A stretch of 64,000 nucleotides of DNA from Corynebacterium comes (lineage in GTDB: Bacteria > Actinomycetota > Actinomycetes > Mycobacteriales > Mycobacteriaceae): positions 2,604,001 through 2,668,000 of the forward strand of contig NZ_CP046453.1 in NCBI RefSeq assembly GCF_009734405.1, written 5' to 3'. The translations under genes and the position numbers were made by a program. Under the pieces are notes generated by a model that did not search any database, had not been told where the DNA came from, and was given only the letters and a program-made list of their open reading frames with translations. Positions 52,090 through 64,000 of the stretch are shown piece after piece. Each line of letters begins with the position of its first letter. Within the stretch, counting starts at the first letter, position 1.

Positions 52090-52986
52090 CTACACGGTAT
52101 CCGGGCGAACCACCATCATCGGACAGGGAGCGGACTGCAGGAGGGCGCGGGACGTGGAGCCCAGGAGCATCCCCTTGAAGCCGCCCCGGCCGTGGGAGCC
52201 GACGATGAGCAGCTGGGCGCCCTCGGAGTTCTCCACCAAGGCGCGGACCGGGCGATCACGGGTGATCACCTTGCGGACCTCCACGTTGGGATACTTCTCC
52301 ACCATCGGGGCGAGGCGCTCAGCGAGCATGTCGATCTGCTCACGCTCGACGACCTCCCACTGCTGCTGCGCAGCGGAAAGGCCGGCCAGGGAGGCCTGGA
52401 CCTGCATGTCCATCCAGGTGTGGACCGCGACAAGTTCGGCACCGCGGGCGTCTGCCTCGGCGAAGGCGATCTCCGTGGCCTTCTCGGAGACATCGGAACC
52501 ATCGACACCGACGACAACCGGACCGTACTTGGCGGCCTCATCGAGCTGGTTGTCCTCGCGGACGACGACAACCGGGCAGGAAGCGTGGGAGACGACTGCA
52601 GCGGAGACCGAACCCATCACCATGCCGGACAGACCGCCGAGACCGCGGGAGCCCATGACAATCATGGTGACGTCGTGAGACATGTCCAGCAGCATGTCAA
52701 TCGGGGAGCCTTCAGCGATGGTGTGGCCGATTTTGATCTCAGGAGCGACCTCATGCGCGACGGCACGGGCCTCGTCGATCTTCTCCATGGTCTCTGCCTG
52801 CAGGTCATCGAAAAGCTCCTGCGGCGGGACCATGCCCTCCGCGTAGAGGAACTGCGGCATCGTGTACGAGGATGCCAGTCGCAGCGGGATGCCACGCTTG
52901 TTCGCGGTGTTGGCTGCCCAACGAACTGCGTTATGGGAGGCCGGGGAGCCGTCAACTGCTACGACGACGATATCTTCCTGAGTCAT
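52090..52986 (-). CDS. Universal stress protein with two Usp domains
   Basis: 298 residues made of two UspA-type domains in tandem (about 1-150 and 155-298). Each has the nucleotide-binding pattern: VVVAVDGSPAS and VMGSRGLGGLSGMVMGSVSAAVVSHASCPVVVV in the first, VVVGVDGSDVSE and LIVGSHGRGGFKGMLLGSTSRALLQSAPCPMMVV in the second. Domains with G-2X-G-9X-G(S/T) bind ATP. Such tandem Usps help survival under starvation or low oxygen in actinobacteria. Start 52986 is supported by GGAAAGG. Confidence 0.93.
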   Translation of the reverse strand: MTQEDIVVVAVDGSPASHNAVRWAANTANKRGIPLRLASSYTMPQFLYAEGMVPPQELFDDLQAETMEKIDEARAVAHEVAPEIKIGHTIAEGSPIDMLLDMSHDVTMIVMGSRGLGGLSGMVMGSVSAAVVSHASCPVVVVREDNQLDEAAKYGPVVVGVDGSDVSEKATEIAFAEADARGAELVAVHTWMDMQVQASLAGLSAAQQQWEVVEREQIDMLAERLAPMVEKYPNVEVRKVITRDRPVRALVENSEGAQLLIVGSHGRGGFKGMLLGSTSRALLQSAPCPMMVVRPDTV

Positions 52987-53062
52987 CTCGTGCGCCTTTC
53001 CTTCATGCGGATAAGATTTTGCGGTCACCATCGATTGTAGCGGTTCATGACCGGCTTCCGTG

Positions 53063-53075
53063 GGTTGTTACAACC
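53063..53075. promoter_or_regulatory. 13-bp palindrome upstream of usp
   Basis: GGTTGT-T-ACAACC is a perfect 6-1-6 inverted repeat, 76 bp upstream of the usp start. It may be an operator; the binding factor is unknown. Confidence 0.35.
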
Positions 53076-53145
53076 AGTCCCAGAACACCGCGCAGGACAG
53101 GATAGGCTGGTCTCACCCACTTTCCGAAGGTCGGCGGACCGGCAG

Positions 53146-53292
53146 CTAGGCGGGGATCTCGACCGGGCTCGCCGGGTCCGAGTTCGCCGGGTACAGCAGG
53201 GCGTACAGGTTCTCCGCGATATTACGCAGAAACGCGCCGATTCCTTCGGAGGAGAAAGAGATGGCCTGGTTGAGGAGAGCGTCAAAGTTCAT
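53146..53292 (-). CDS. 48-residue amphipathic peptide, possibly porin-like
   Basis: An open frame beginning MNFDALLNQAISFSSEG, continuing IGAFLRNIAENLYALLYP and ending in a Pro/Ser/Glu-rich tail SDPASPVEIPA. Residues 2-33 would form an amphipathic helix. Size, helix and Ser content resemble the short mycomembrane proteins of corynebacteria (PorA, PorH, ProtX), but I recognise no direct homologue. TAATCT lies exactly 7 nt before the ATG, supporting a leaderless transcript. Its ATG overlaps the ATG of the divergent pseudouridine synthase in the tetramer CATG. Confidence 0.55.
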   Translation of the reverse strand: MNFDALLNQAISFSSEGIGAFLRNIAENLYALLYPANSDPASPVEIPA

Positions 53293-54292
53293 GAATGACA
53301 GATTAGTACAGAACTCCCGGGGTCAGCGATCGCCCCTGCCCGTCCGGGACGGGCTGACCGCCACCCGCGCGCGCCTGCCGGAGGACTTCGCGGAGATCTC
53401 CGTCGGCGAGTTCGTGGGCCACCTCATCGCCACGCAACGTCACCGCCATCCGCTTGACGACGCCGCCGCCCTCCACGCCCGTTTCGCCGCCCAGCAGGTC
53501 GTCGACCGACGCGGTCGCCCCTTCTCCTTCACTTCGCCGGTCTCGCCCGGCGAGGACGTCTTCTTCTACCGCATGCCGGCGCCGGAGACACCCGTACCCT
53601 ACGAGATCGGCATCCTGCACCGCGATGACGATCTCCTGGTCGCGGACAAACCACCATTCCTGGCGACCATGCCGCGGGGCAAGCACATCACCGAGACCCT
53701 GACCGTCCGTCTCCGGCGCGCGCTCGATGCCCCGGAGCTCGTCCCCGCCCACCGCCTTGACCGCATCACCTCCGGCGTACTGCTGTGCACCCTGCGTCGC
53801 GAGGTCCGCGGCGCCTACCAGCAGCTCTTCGCTGAACGCCTCGTCGAGAAGACCTACGAGGCCATCGCTGCCCATGACCCGTCATTGCGTCCGGGCACCC
53901 TCTGGCGTTCGCGCATGGAGAAGGTGCCCGGGGAGATCCAGGGGCGCATCGTCGAGGGTGAACCCAACGCAAGCACCCTTCTTCTCGAGGTCGTCCCCCT
54001 CACCCCCGCCGAGCACTCCGCCCTCGAGTCCGTCCACGGTCCCCTGCCGCGACAGGCCCGGTACGTTCTGCAGCCGGAGACCGGCCGCACCCACCAACTC
54101 CGGCTGCACATGTGGGCCGCAGGCGTACCCATCCTCGGCGACAACATCTATCCCCGCATCCACACCGAGGAAGAGGAGGACATGACCCGCCCCCTCCACC
54201 TCGTGTCCACCGGTCTCGCCTTCGATGACCCCCTCACGGGCGAGCGCCGAGAATTCACCGTTCCCCGGCGCCTGTTCCACGGGAGCTTCTGA
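53291..54292 (+). CDS. RluA-family pseudouridine synthase
   Basis: 333 residues. An N-terminal S4-like segment (about 20-80) is followed by the catalytic domain, with the conserved Asp in HRLDRITSGVLL (about 155) and RTHQLRLHMWAAGVPILGD near residue 265 that fixes the uracil base. Such enzymes convert uridine to pseudouridine in 23S rRNA or tRNA; the target site cannot be read from sequence. The ATG at 53291 is probable; GAGGAG lies 13 nt upstream, a little far, and the N terminus could begin later (about SPLPVRDGL). Confidence 0.9.
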   Translation: MNDRLVQNSRGQRSPLPVRDGLTATRARLPEDFAEISVGEFVGHLIATQRHRHPLDDAAALHARFAAQQVVDRRGRPFSFTSPVSPGEDVFFYRMPAPETPVPYEIGILHRDDDLLVADKPPFLATMPRGKHITETLTVRLRRALDAPELVPAHRLDRITSGVLLCTLRREVRGAYQQLFAERLVEKTYEAIAAHDPSLRPGTLWRSRMEKVPGEIQGRIVEGEPNASTLLLEVVPLTPAEHSALESVHGPLPRQARYVLQPETGRTHQLRLHMWAAGVPILGDNIYPRIHTEEEEDMTRPLHLVSTGLAFDDPLTGERREFTVPRRLFHGSF

Positions 54293-54655
54293 CCCTGGTC
54301 TCGACGAGTACCGGGCCCGATCCCCACGCCGTCGGCTGTGGACCATGCCCGAGCGAGTCACCCCACAGCTAAGCCGGCCCCGGTGTCGGGGGTGTCGGCC
54401 AGGCCCCCGGCCTCAAGCCACCCGGCCCACCACAGTCCCAGCACCACCGGAGCCGGACGCAGCAGCAGCAGCAGGTCCGCCGGGCCGACGACACACCCCA
54501 CTGCCAACCTGCCGGCCGCGTCCCGACCTCCTGCCGGGGGGTGGGGATGCCGAAGCACCCGCCCCCGGTGACCGTCACACCCCACCACACGGGTGGGGGG
54601 TGCGACCATCACGAGGACGGGTGCTGGGGCTATGTAGTTGTGTTCAATTATTAGT
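54293..54655. other. Gap between the pseudouridine synthase gene and the rRNA operon
   Basis: 363 bp without a convincing gene. It is rich in CACC/GGTG runs; CACCCCACC (54578-54586) and GGTGGGGGGTG (54592-54602) can pair and may help terminate the rRNA transcript, but there is no T tract. Confidence 0.45.
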
Positions 54656-54773
54656 GTCGGCGGCAACCTACTCTCCCACACCCTCCCGGGTGCAGTACCA
54701 TCGGCGCGGGCAGGCTTAGCTTCCGGGTTCGGAATGGGACCGGGCGTTTCCCTGCCGCTATCAACCACCGACA
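54656..54773 (-). rRNA. rrf: 5S ribosomal RNA
   Basis: On the minus strand the sequence starts GTGTCGGTGGTTGATAGCG, contains CCCATTCCGAACCCGGAAGC and ends GTTGCCGCCGACAC, the standard 5S pattern with pairing 5' and 3' ends. Ends are estimated to within a few bases. Confidence 0.95.
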
Positions 54774-54925
54774 CATCCCACGGAACAACCCCCCCACAAG
54801 AGGGGGTGGTGTCCCGGTGATACGGGTGTGCTGTGTCAGACACTGCATAGTGGACGCGGGCAACACTTTGTCTTTCGTGCTGCTGATGTGTTACGTGCGT
54901 TGCACACACCCCACGAGGTGGGATG
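54774..54925 (-). other. 23S-5S spacer
   Basis: About 150 nt, no tRNA. CACTATGCAGTGTCTGACACAGC echoes the ACTATA-type antitermination/processing elements also found in the leader and the 16S-23S spacer. Confidence 0.6.
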
Positions 54926-60006
<5,081 letters not shown>

Positions 60007-60491
60007 AACTTCAGAAAAAGTCTCAGGCGTAGAAAGCCCAAACCCAACCAAAAACAAACAACCAGCACACCACCACCCCGAAAGGCGATGATGTTTCAGT
60101 TGATTGCCAAAAAACAACCACAGCCACCCCGAACCACAAAAGGGTCCGGGACACCATGATCACCTAAAAAAATCTGTGACCCCTCACCCACCCTGACGGG
60201 GAAGGAAACGGGGGCCACCTACTTCCTATCAGCGACCATGACCATGCCTGCGCCACAACAACTCACACGATGACAACCACCGCGCGCATTATTTACAGTG
60301 GCACCCGTTATGAACAGGTACCACCCGGCACACACCCACCCCACCCCCACAACACGGGGAGCAAGGGCCGATGAACGACACAACCAAAGTCACAAACAAA
60401 AGTACATTGGCACACTATTGAGTTCTCACACAACATCCGCACACCGATCACCGTGTCCCTCACGGGCCCCGGCTGTCCAGCAGCTTGATTG
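60007..60491 (-). other. rRNA leader region
   Basis: About 485 nt between the promoter and 16S. TGAGAACTCAATAGTGTGCC (complement about 60408-60427) is the conserved actinobacterial boxA/antitermination element. A second weak promoter candidate (TTCATA-N16-TAAATA in complement) lies near 60290-60315. No coding gene is apparent. Confidence 0.6.
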
Positions 60492-60520
60492 AACTTACCG
60501 ATCCGGTCTGACCGTGTCAA
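60492..60520 (-). promoter_or_regulatory. Strong rRNA operon promoter
   Basis: On the minus strand TTGACA (60515-60520), 17 bp, TAAGTT (60492-60497). The perfect -35 and near-optimal spacing fit a strong sigma-A promoter for the operon, about 490 bp upstream of 16S. Confidence 0.7.
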
Positions 60521-60659
60521 CTCCGGACGGAAACATTCGTTTCCTGTTGCCCACCCGGCCACCTTGCGGTAACCGTTCCTGGCAACGAGAATGACTATAC
60601 GGACGTTCCGCCCGAACACTAAATCCCCAGGTCACACACCCCTTCCACACACAAACAAC

Positions 60660-61030
60660 GGCACTCTGCGATCTAGGTTGTGTTGATCCTGCTCGGCAGC
60701 GGTCCTGAGCGAATCAGCGACTGCGAGTCGACCAGGATTCAGATCGTGGAACCCGGTGCGAAACTGTGCAGGTGTCAGGCTGCCCGTTGTACGTCCAGAT
60801 CCCGAAGGATGCGCGGACATCTCCGCGCCGTCGTTACAGAGTCCGGCCCAACCGGGCAACGTCCTCTGCCCTGCCGGCAGCCCCTTGCGGACAGTGTTGA
60901 TGCCCGTTGTTATCAGCTTCTTGCTCTCGGACTTCTTGGGGTGCTCGTGCGCACGGATGAGATACCGCGCGAGCATCCACTTCACCTCCAGGCGACGCAC
61001 TCCTGCCAGTCTGCCCGCAAGTAAGTCTGT
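60660..61030 (-). pseudogene. Decayed ISL3-family transposase fragment with one end
   Basis: The left edge GGCACTCTGCGATCTAG (from 60660) resembles the ISL3 terminus at 62568 (GGCTCTTCACGATTTAG). Translated minus-strand pieces match the C-terminal part of the intact copy: VKWMLARYLIRAHEHPKKSE against VTWMFYQDMIQAYGHPQKSE, KKLITTGINTVRKGLPAG against KKLMTRVINTLRKGLPPG, and EDVARLGRTL in another frame. Several frameshifts make it non-functional. It lies about 140 bp beyond the rRNA promoter. Confidence 0.75.
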
Positions 61031-61059
61031 CGTTGCTGCTGGCGAGCCACCCGAGACGA

Positions 61060-61600
61060 GGCTGGAATGTTGACATCCTCGCCCCCGGGAACAGCGGTAG
61101 TCTTCATCGCTGCGGCGTCCTCCCGCACCCCGACATGTAGCAGTGCTGCTGCGTCCAGTCCTCAAGCTGTTCTGCGAGCACCGCCCCACGGTGCGGATCA
61201 CCCCGGTCGCGATCTGGGAATACCCGAAGCCGTTGTCACGTCGGCCGATCTCCTTGTTCAATCGCCCATCCGTGTTGTCCGACCGCAACTCACGATCCAC
61301 CCGGCCGTCGCGAAATTGGTGACCGCCAGGATCTCCTTCAACACCTCCTCCAGATCAGCAGCCGTCCTCGGCAGGACCCGGGCGAGCATGCCGACGACCA
61401 TCCTCGCCTCGGAGAAGAGCTTGTCTGGGGTGTCCTGATCGAAGGTCGACTTCGACCATCGTGCACGCTCACCTCCTATCTCTCCCTGACACGATCCCGG
61501 AGAGGTTCTTCGCATGTCGTGGATTAGACGGCGCTTCCAGGCAGCGTCCGGAACTTATTTCCGATGACGTGCTGAAAGACGAGAGCTGCCATCCCTGGCC
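61060..61600 (-). pseudogene. Decayed IS256-family (mutator) transposase
   Basis: Two minus-strand frames each retain recognisable mutator-type segments: STFDQDTPDKLFSEARMVV with LARVLPRTAADLEEVLKEIL (61258-61515) and NTDGRLNKEIGRRDNGFGYS (about 61200-61300), similar to the family's NPLERLNKEIKRRTDVVGIF. Frameshifts separate them and I found no terminal repeats. Boundaries are approximate. Confidence 0.6.
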
Positions 61601-61715
61601 AAACCCGACCAAGGCAGGTCCCGAGCGTCGAGAGCCCGCAAGCATGCCTGGCATGACCACATGGATTTGCGGTGACCGTCTTCCACCCCAATGCCTTCGC
61701 GGAACCCTTCGGACC
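61601..61715. other. Unassigned spacer between IS remnants
   Basis: About 115 bp of sequence between the IS256 relic and the IS3 left end. It may contain further decayed transposase DNA; I see no gene. Confidence 0.3.
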
Positions 61716-61781
61716 TGACCCCTGTTTGGTAGACACCCGACAACCCGGCTTCCTGCCGGGGAAGAAAGGTAACCTGCCACC

Positions 61782-62102
61782 ATGCCGATCAAGACCTACT
61801 CCGAGGAGTTCCGCCGCGATGCGGTCACCCTCTACGAGAACTCACCTGGCGTATCGATCAACGCCCTCGCCACAGAACTCGGCGTCAACCGCAACACCCT
61901 CCAGATCTGGGTCCGCAAATACGGCACCGGAGCCCGCACCAACATCACCAACACCAGCGCCGATTCCGCCTCGCAGACACTCACATCGCTGGCGGATGCG
62001 GAACGCATCCGCCAGCTGGAACGGGAAGACGCCCGTCTACGGGAGGAACGCGACATCCTGCGCAAGGCCGCGAAGTATTTTGCGGAAGAGACGAACTGGT
62101 GA
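61782..62102 (+). CDS. IS3-family transposase OrfA
   Basis: 106 residues, complete. An N-terminal helix-turn-helix (YSEEFRRDAVTLYENSPGVSINALATELGVNRNTLQIWVRKYG) is followed by a leucine-zipper coiled coil (RIRQLEREDARLREERDILRKAAKYFAEET), the standard OrfA plan. AAAGG upstream of the ATG provides a ribosome-binding site. Without OrfB it cannot support transposition. Confidence 0.9.
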   Translation: MPIKTYSEEFRRDAVTLYENSPGVSINALATELGVNRNTLQIWVRKYGTGARTNITNTSADSASQTLTSLADAERIRQLEREDARLREERDILRKAAKYFAEETNW

Positions 62103-62207
62103 TCCGCTTCCAGTTCGTTGATGACGCCAAGAACAGCCATTCGGCTCACACGGTTATGCGAGGTTCTGAAACTCAACCGGTCCTCGTACTACAAGTGAAA
62201 GAAGACG
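62099..62207 (+). pseudogene. IS3-family transposase OrfB fragment
   Basis: GTG at 62099 overlaps the orfA stop. Translation gives IRFQFVDDAKNSHS, then a frameshift leads to RLCEVLKLNRSSYYK and a TGA where Trp is expected. The element is then interrupted at 62208. Only the N-terminal start of OrfB remains and the DDE domain is missing. Confidence 0.8.
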
Positions 62208-62567
62208 GTGCTGTTGCACAGTGGGGGCAGTAGGAAGATCGACGTGAAATAGTCAGGACCATGGGTATCTTCTCCGGTCGTCACTTCCCCCGTGACATCA
62301 TTCTGTGGGCAGTGCGGTGGTACTGCCGCTACGGGGTGAGCTATCGCGACCTCGAAGAGATGATGACTTCAGCGGGGCGTGCCGGTCGATCACACCACCA
62401 TCTACCGCTGGGTCCAGAAATACGGCCCTGAGCTGGATAAGCACACCCGGTGGTACGGGCAGGTGCCTGACTGGCAGGCCAGTTCCTGGCGGGTGGATGA
62501 GACCTACATCCGGGTCGGTGGGAAGTGGTGTTACCTCTACCGTGCGATCACCGCCGGTGGGCATACC
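62208..62567 (+). mobile_element. IS6-family element, 3' truncated
   Basis: The left end GGTGCTGTTGCACAGT (from 62208) matches the TGTTGCA core of IS6-family terminal repeats. It carries a broken transposase and is cut at 62568 by the ISL3 terminus. Confidence 0.75.
62261..62567 (+). pseudogene. IS6-family transposase, frameshifted and truncated
   Basis: The first frame encodes FSGRHFPRDIILWAVRWYCR and the YGVSYRDLEEMM segment; an extra base near 62370 shifts to a second frame encoding VDHTTIYRWVQKYGPELDKH and WRVDETYIRVGGKWCYLYRA, which includes the first catalytic Asp. The rest of the DDE domain is lost at the ISL3 insertion. Confidence 0.85.
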
Positions 62568-62580
62568 GGCTCTTCACGAT

Positions 62581-63894
62581 TTAGAGTGCGTTGATCCTGG
62601 CCTGCAGCTGTCCGGAGTGGATCAGTGACCGCAAGATGTAGTGGTTGAGGTTCCTGAACCCCAGGGCGATTCCGCGTAGATGCTCGAGCCTGCCGTTGAT
62701 CGCCTCGACCGGACCGTTCGATGCCCCGATGTCGAAGTAGGCCAGGATGTCCTCGCGCCGACGCCACAATGTGCGCCCCAGTTGGGCGAGCTCCTCCAAC
62801 CCTGGCGGAAGCCCCTTGCGCAACGTATTGATCACCCTGGTCATCAGTTTCTTGCCCTCTGACTTTTGCGGATGCCCGTACGCCTGGATCATGTCCTGGT
62901 AGAACATCCACGTGACCTCGAGGGCGACGTACTCATCGTCGGTGGCCCACAACAGATCCAGCCGTTGCTTCTGCCGCTCCGTGAGATAGTTCGTCCTGGT
63001 CAGCAGGGTGCGCCGGTACTTGTACAGCGGATCGTCCTTACGCCCGCGTCTGCCGGTGGTCTCTCGTTGGAGTCGTTGCCGGCAGCCGGTGAGTTTGTCC
63101 GCGGCCAGGTGCACGACGTGGAACGGATCCATCACCTTCCTTGCCTGGGGCAACACCTGATCCACCGCGGTGGCGTAGCCGGCGAAGCCGTCCATGGTCA
63201 CTACCTGCACTTGTCTCCTGAACTCAGGCTCACGCTCTTGCAACCACGTGCGCAGCACGTCGGCGCTGCGCCCCGGCCGCATGTCCAGCAGCCGGGCAGG
63301 CCCACGACCGTCCACCAGCGGTGTCAGGTCCACCAGGACCGTCACGAACGAGGACGGCTGTCCGGGGCGTCGGGTGTGTTTCCAGACGTGCTCGTCGACC
63401 CCGAGGATCCGGACGCCATCCAGATGGTCGGGGTTGTCGTAGACAAGCTGGCGGCAGGCGTCCACGGCGATCTGGTTAACCAGCTCCCAGCCCACACCGA
63501 GGGCCTTGGCGGTCGCGGACACGCTCATCCGATCAATCGCCAGGCGTTGGAGGATCCAGCGGGTCACGCGGTGGGTGAGCTTCGCACCGTCATCGGCACA
63601 GCTCAAGGAGGTCTGGAAGAGCTTCCTGCCGCACGCTGGATTGCTGCAGGTGAACCTTGGGACACGGACATGCAGGCGGGTGGGGAACCCCACGACAGGC
63701 AAATCAACGAGCCGGCGGGTGACGTGATCGCGTAGCTTCCCGGGCTGCTGGCAGCCCGGGCACTGATCGTCCACGGCCACAGGTGCGGCGTCGATGATGG
63801 TCAGGGTGCCGGCATCGGCAGCACCGGTGATCGTCAGTCCGATTTCCGCGGTTCGGCAGATGGTGTCGGCCACGAGGTTGCCACTAGAATGCAC
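62581..63894 (-). CDS. ISL3-family transposase
   Basis: 437 residues, full length. An N-terminal zinc-finger-like CPGC...CSNPAC segment (about 44-87), a helix-turn-helix (LAIDRMSVSATAKALGVGWELVNQI) and the DDE catalytic domain with LGVDEHVWKH, VTMDGFAGYATAV and SNGPVEAINGRLEHL (Asp, Asp, Glu). GTG start preceded by AGGA, which lies inside an RNA hairpin. The ORF has no disruption, so the element may be active. Confidence 0.93.
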   Translation of the reverse strand: MHSSGNLVADTICRTAEIGLTITGAADAGTLTIIDAAPVAVDDQCPGCQQPGKLRDHVTRRLVDLPVVGFPTRLHVRVPRFTCSNPACGRKLFQTSLSCADDGAKLTHRVTRWILQRLAIDRMSVSATAKALGVGWELVNQIAVDACRQLVYDNPDHLDGVRILGVDEHVWKHTRRPGQPSSFVTVLVDLTPLVDGRGPARLLDMRPGRSADVLRTWLQEREPEFRRQVQVVTMDGFAGYATAVDQVLPQARKVMDPFHVVHLAADKLTGCRQRLQRETTGRRGRKDDPLYKYRRTLLTRTNYLTERQKQRLDLLWATDDEYVALEVTWMFYQDMIQAYGHPQKSEGKKLMTRVINTLRKGLPPGLEELAQLGRTLWRRREDILAYFDIGASNGPVEAINGRLEHLRGIALGFRNLNHYILRSLIHSGQLQARINAL

Positions 63895-63895
63895 A

Positions 63896-63961
63896 GTAGG
63901 GTCCTGGTTCGGTCAGATGAAAGCGTCGTAACTCTCATCTTGTACCGGCCAGGACCCCTAC
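63896..63961 (-). promoter_or_regulatory. Hairpin masking the ISL3 transposase ribosome-binding site
   Basis: On the minus strand GTAGGGGTCCTGGCCGG (63961-63945) pairs with CCGAACCAGGACCCTAC (63912-63896), leaving one bulged G and a 32-nt loop. The second arm contains AGGA and ends 1 nt before the GTG start codon. Confidence 0.6.
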
Positions 63962-64000
63962 ATGTTGTGCCACCCCGAACCAGGCTCTGCGGTCCGCTAC

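Larger units (their letters stand above)
61716..62207 (+). mobile_element. IS3-family element, 3' truncated
   Basis: The left inverted repeat TGACCCCTGTTTGGTAGACA (61716-61735) is typical of corynebacterial IS3 elements. orfA is complete; orfB is cut after about 109 bp by an IS6-type end at 62208. No right repeat is present. Confidence 0.8.
62568..64000 (-). mobile_element. ISL3-family element (IS31831-like), right end beyond the window
   Basis: The left end GGCTCTTCACGATTTAGAG (62568-62586) is a typical ISL3 terminus, immediately beside the transposase stop. It carries one intact transposase. IS31831 from C. glutamicum is about 1.45 kb with a 436-residue transposase; by that scale the right end would fall about 20 bp past base 64000. 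The left flank GGCATACC may be one copy of the 8-bp target duplication. Confidence 0.88.

Noticed and set aside
60632..61300. 222-codon minus-strand frame
   Set aside because: It strings together parts of the decayed IS256 and ISL3 transposases across frame shifts, so it is a relic rather than a gene.

Overview
The window is chromosomal DNA of a moderately GC-rich Corynebacterium. The evidence is the mycolic-acid and arabinogalactan envelope cluster (two corynomycolyltransferases, AftB, UbiA-type DPPR synthase, PAP2 phosphatase, GlfT2, Glf), mycothiol-type arsenate reductase relatives, McbR, HrrSA, Pyk2, a class E sortase, an Lsr2 protein and an IS31831-like ISL3 element. Gene order follows the Corynebacterium glutamicum core chromosome, so most of the window is conserved backbone rather than accessory DNA.

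Layout. 1-10.4 kb (minus strand): cell-envelope cluster, cutinase-like esterase, lipoprotein, cop1, cmt2, aftB, ubiA, PAP2 phosphatase, glfT2; the last three are coupled through ATGA overlaps. 10.5-15 kb: a DUF5129 membrane protein, two paralogous arsenate-reductase-fold proteins (one apparently catalytically dead) and glf. 15-29 kb: secreted amidase, glpK, HAD phosphatase, acyltransferase, serS, a FarR-like GntR regulator, septum-formation protein, zinc metallopeptidase, phosphoglycerate-mutase-like protein, pheA, amidase, CPBP protease and an LCP ligase. At 29.05-30.02 kb an IS5-family element sits exactly on the stop codon of the next gene. 30-44 kb: DUF5926, glpQ, pyk2, alpha/beta hydrolase, phoD, HAD, msrA, sodA, LysR/MFS pair, RecB-like nuclease, DUF6474. 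44-54.3 kb: lsr2, benE-like transporter, hrrA/hrrS, DUF2020 lipoprotein, a 50-residue membrane protein plus sortase, yidC-like insertase, mcbR, GlsB-like protein, universal stress protein, a 48-residue peptide and an RluA-type pseudouridine synthase. 54.6-60.5 kb: a complete rRNA operon (minus strand, 16S-23S-5S, no tRNA in the spacers). 60.66-64 kb: an insertion-sequence graveyard with decayed ISL3 and IS256 relics, then an IS3 copy cut by an IS6 copy, itself cut by an ISL3 element that runs off the window.

Functional links. The first 15 kb makes, polymerises and decorates the galactan, arabinan and mycolate layers; LCP, amidase, sortase and the YidC-like insertase also act on the envelope. 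sodA and msrA form an oxidative-stress pair. HrrSA and McbR are global regulators of heme/iron and sulfur metabolism. Many genes have a TANNNT hexamer 6-7 nt before the start codon and no ribosome-binding site, pointing to leaderless mRNAs.

I found no CRISPR array, prophage, restriction or defence island, or tRNA gene. The less expected signals are the pseudo-phosphatase paralogue with 11-bp repeat operators, two divergent gene pairs that share one CATG for both start codons, two small genes, the stop-codon-targeting IS5 insertion, and an RNA hairpin that would hide the ISL3 transposase start.
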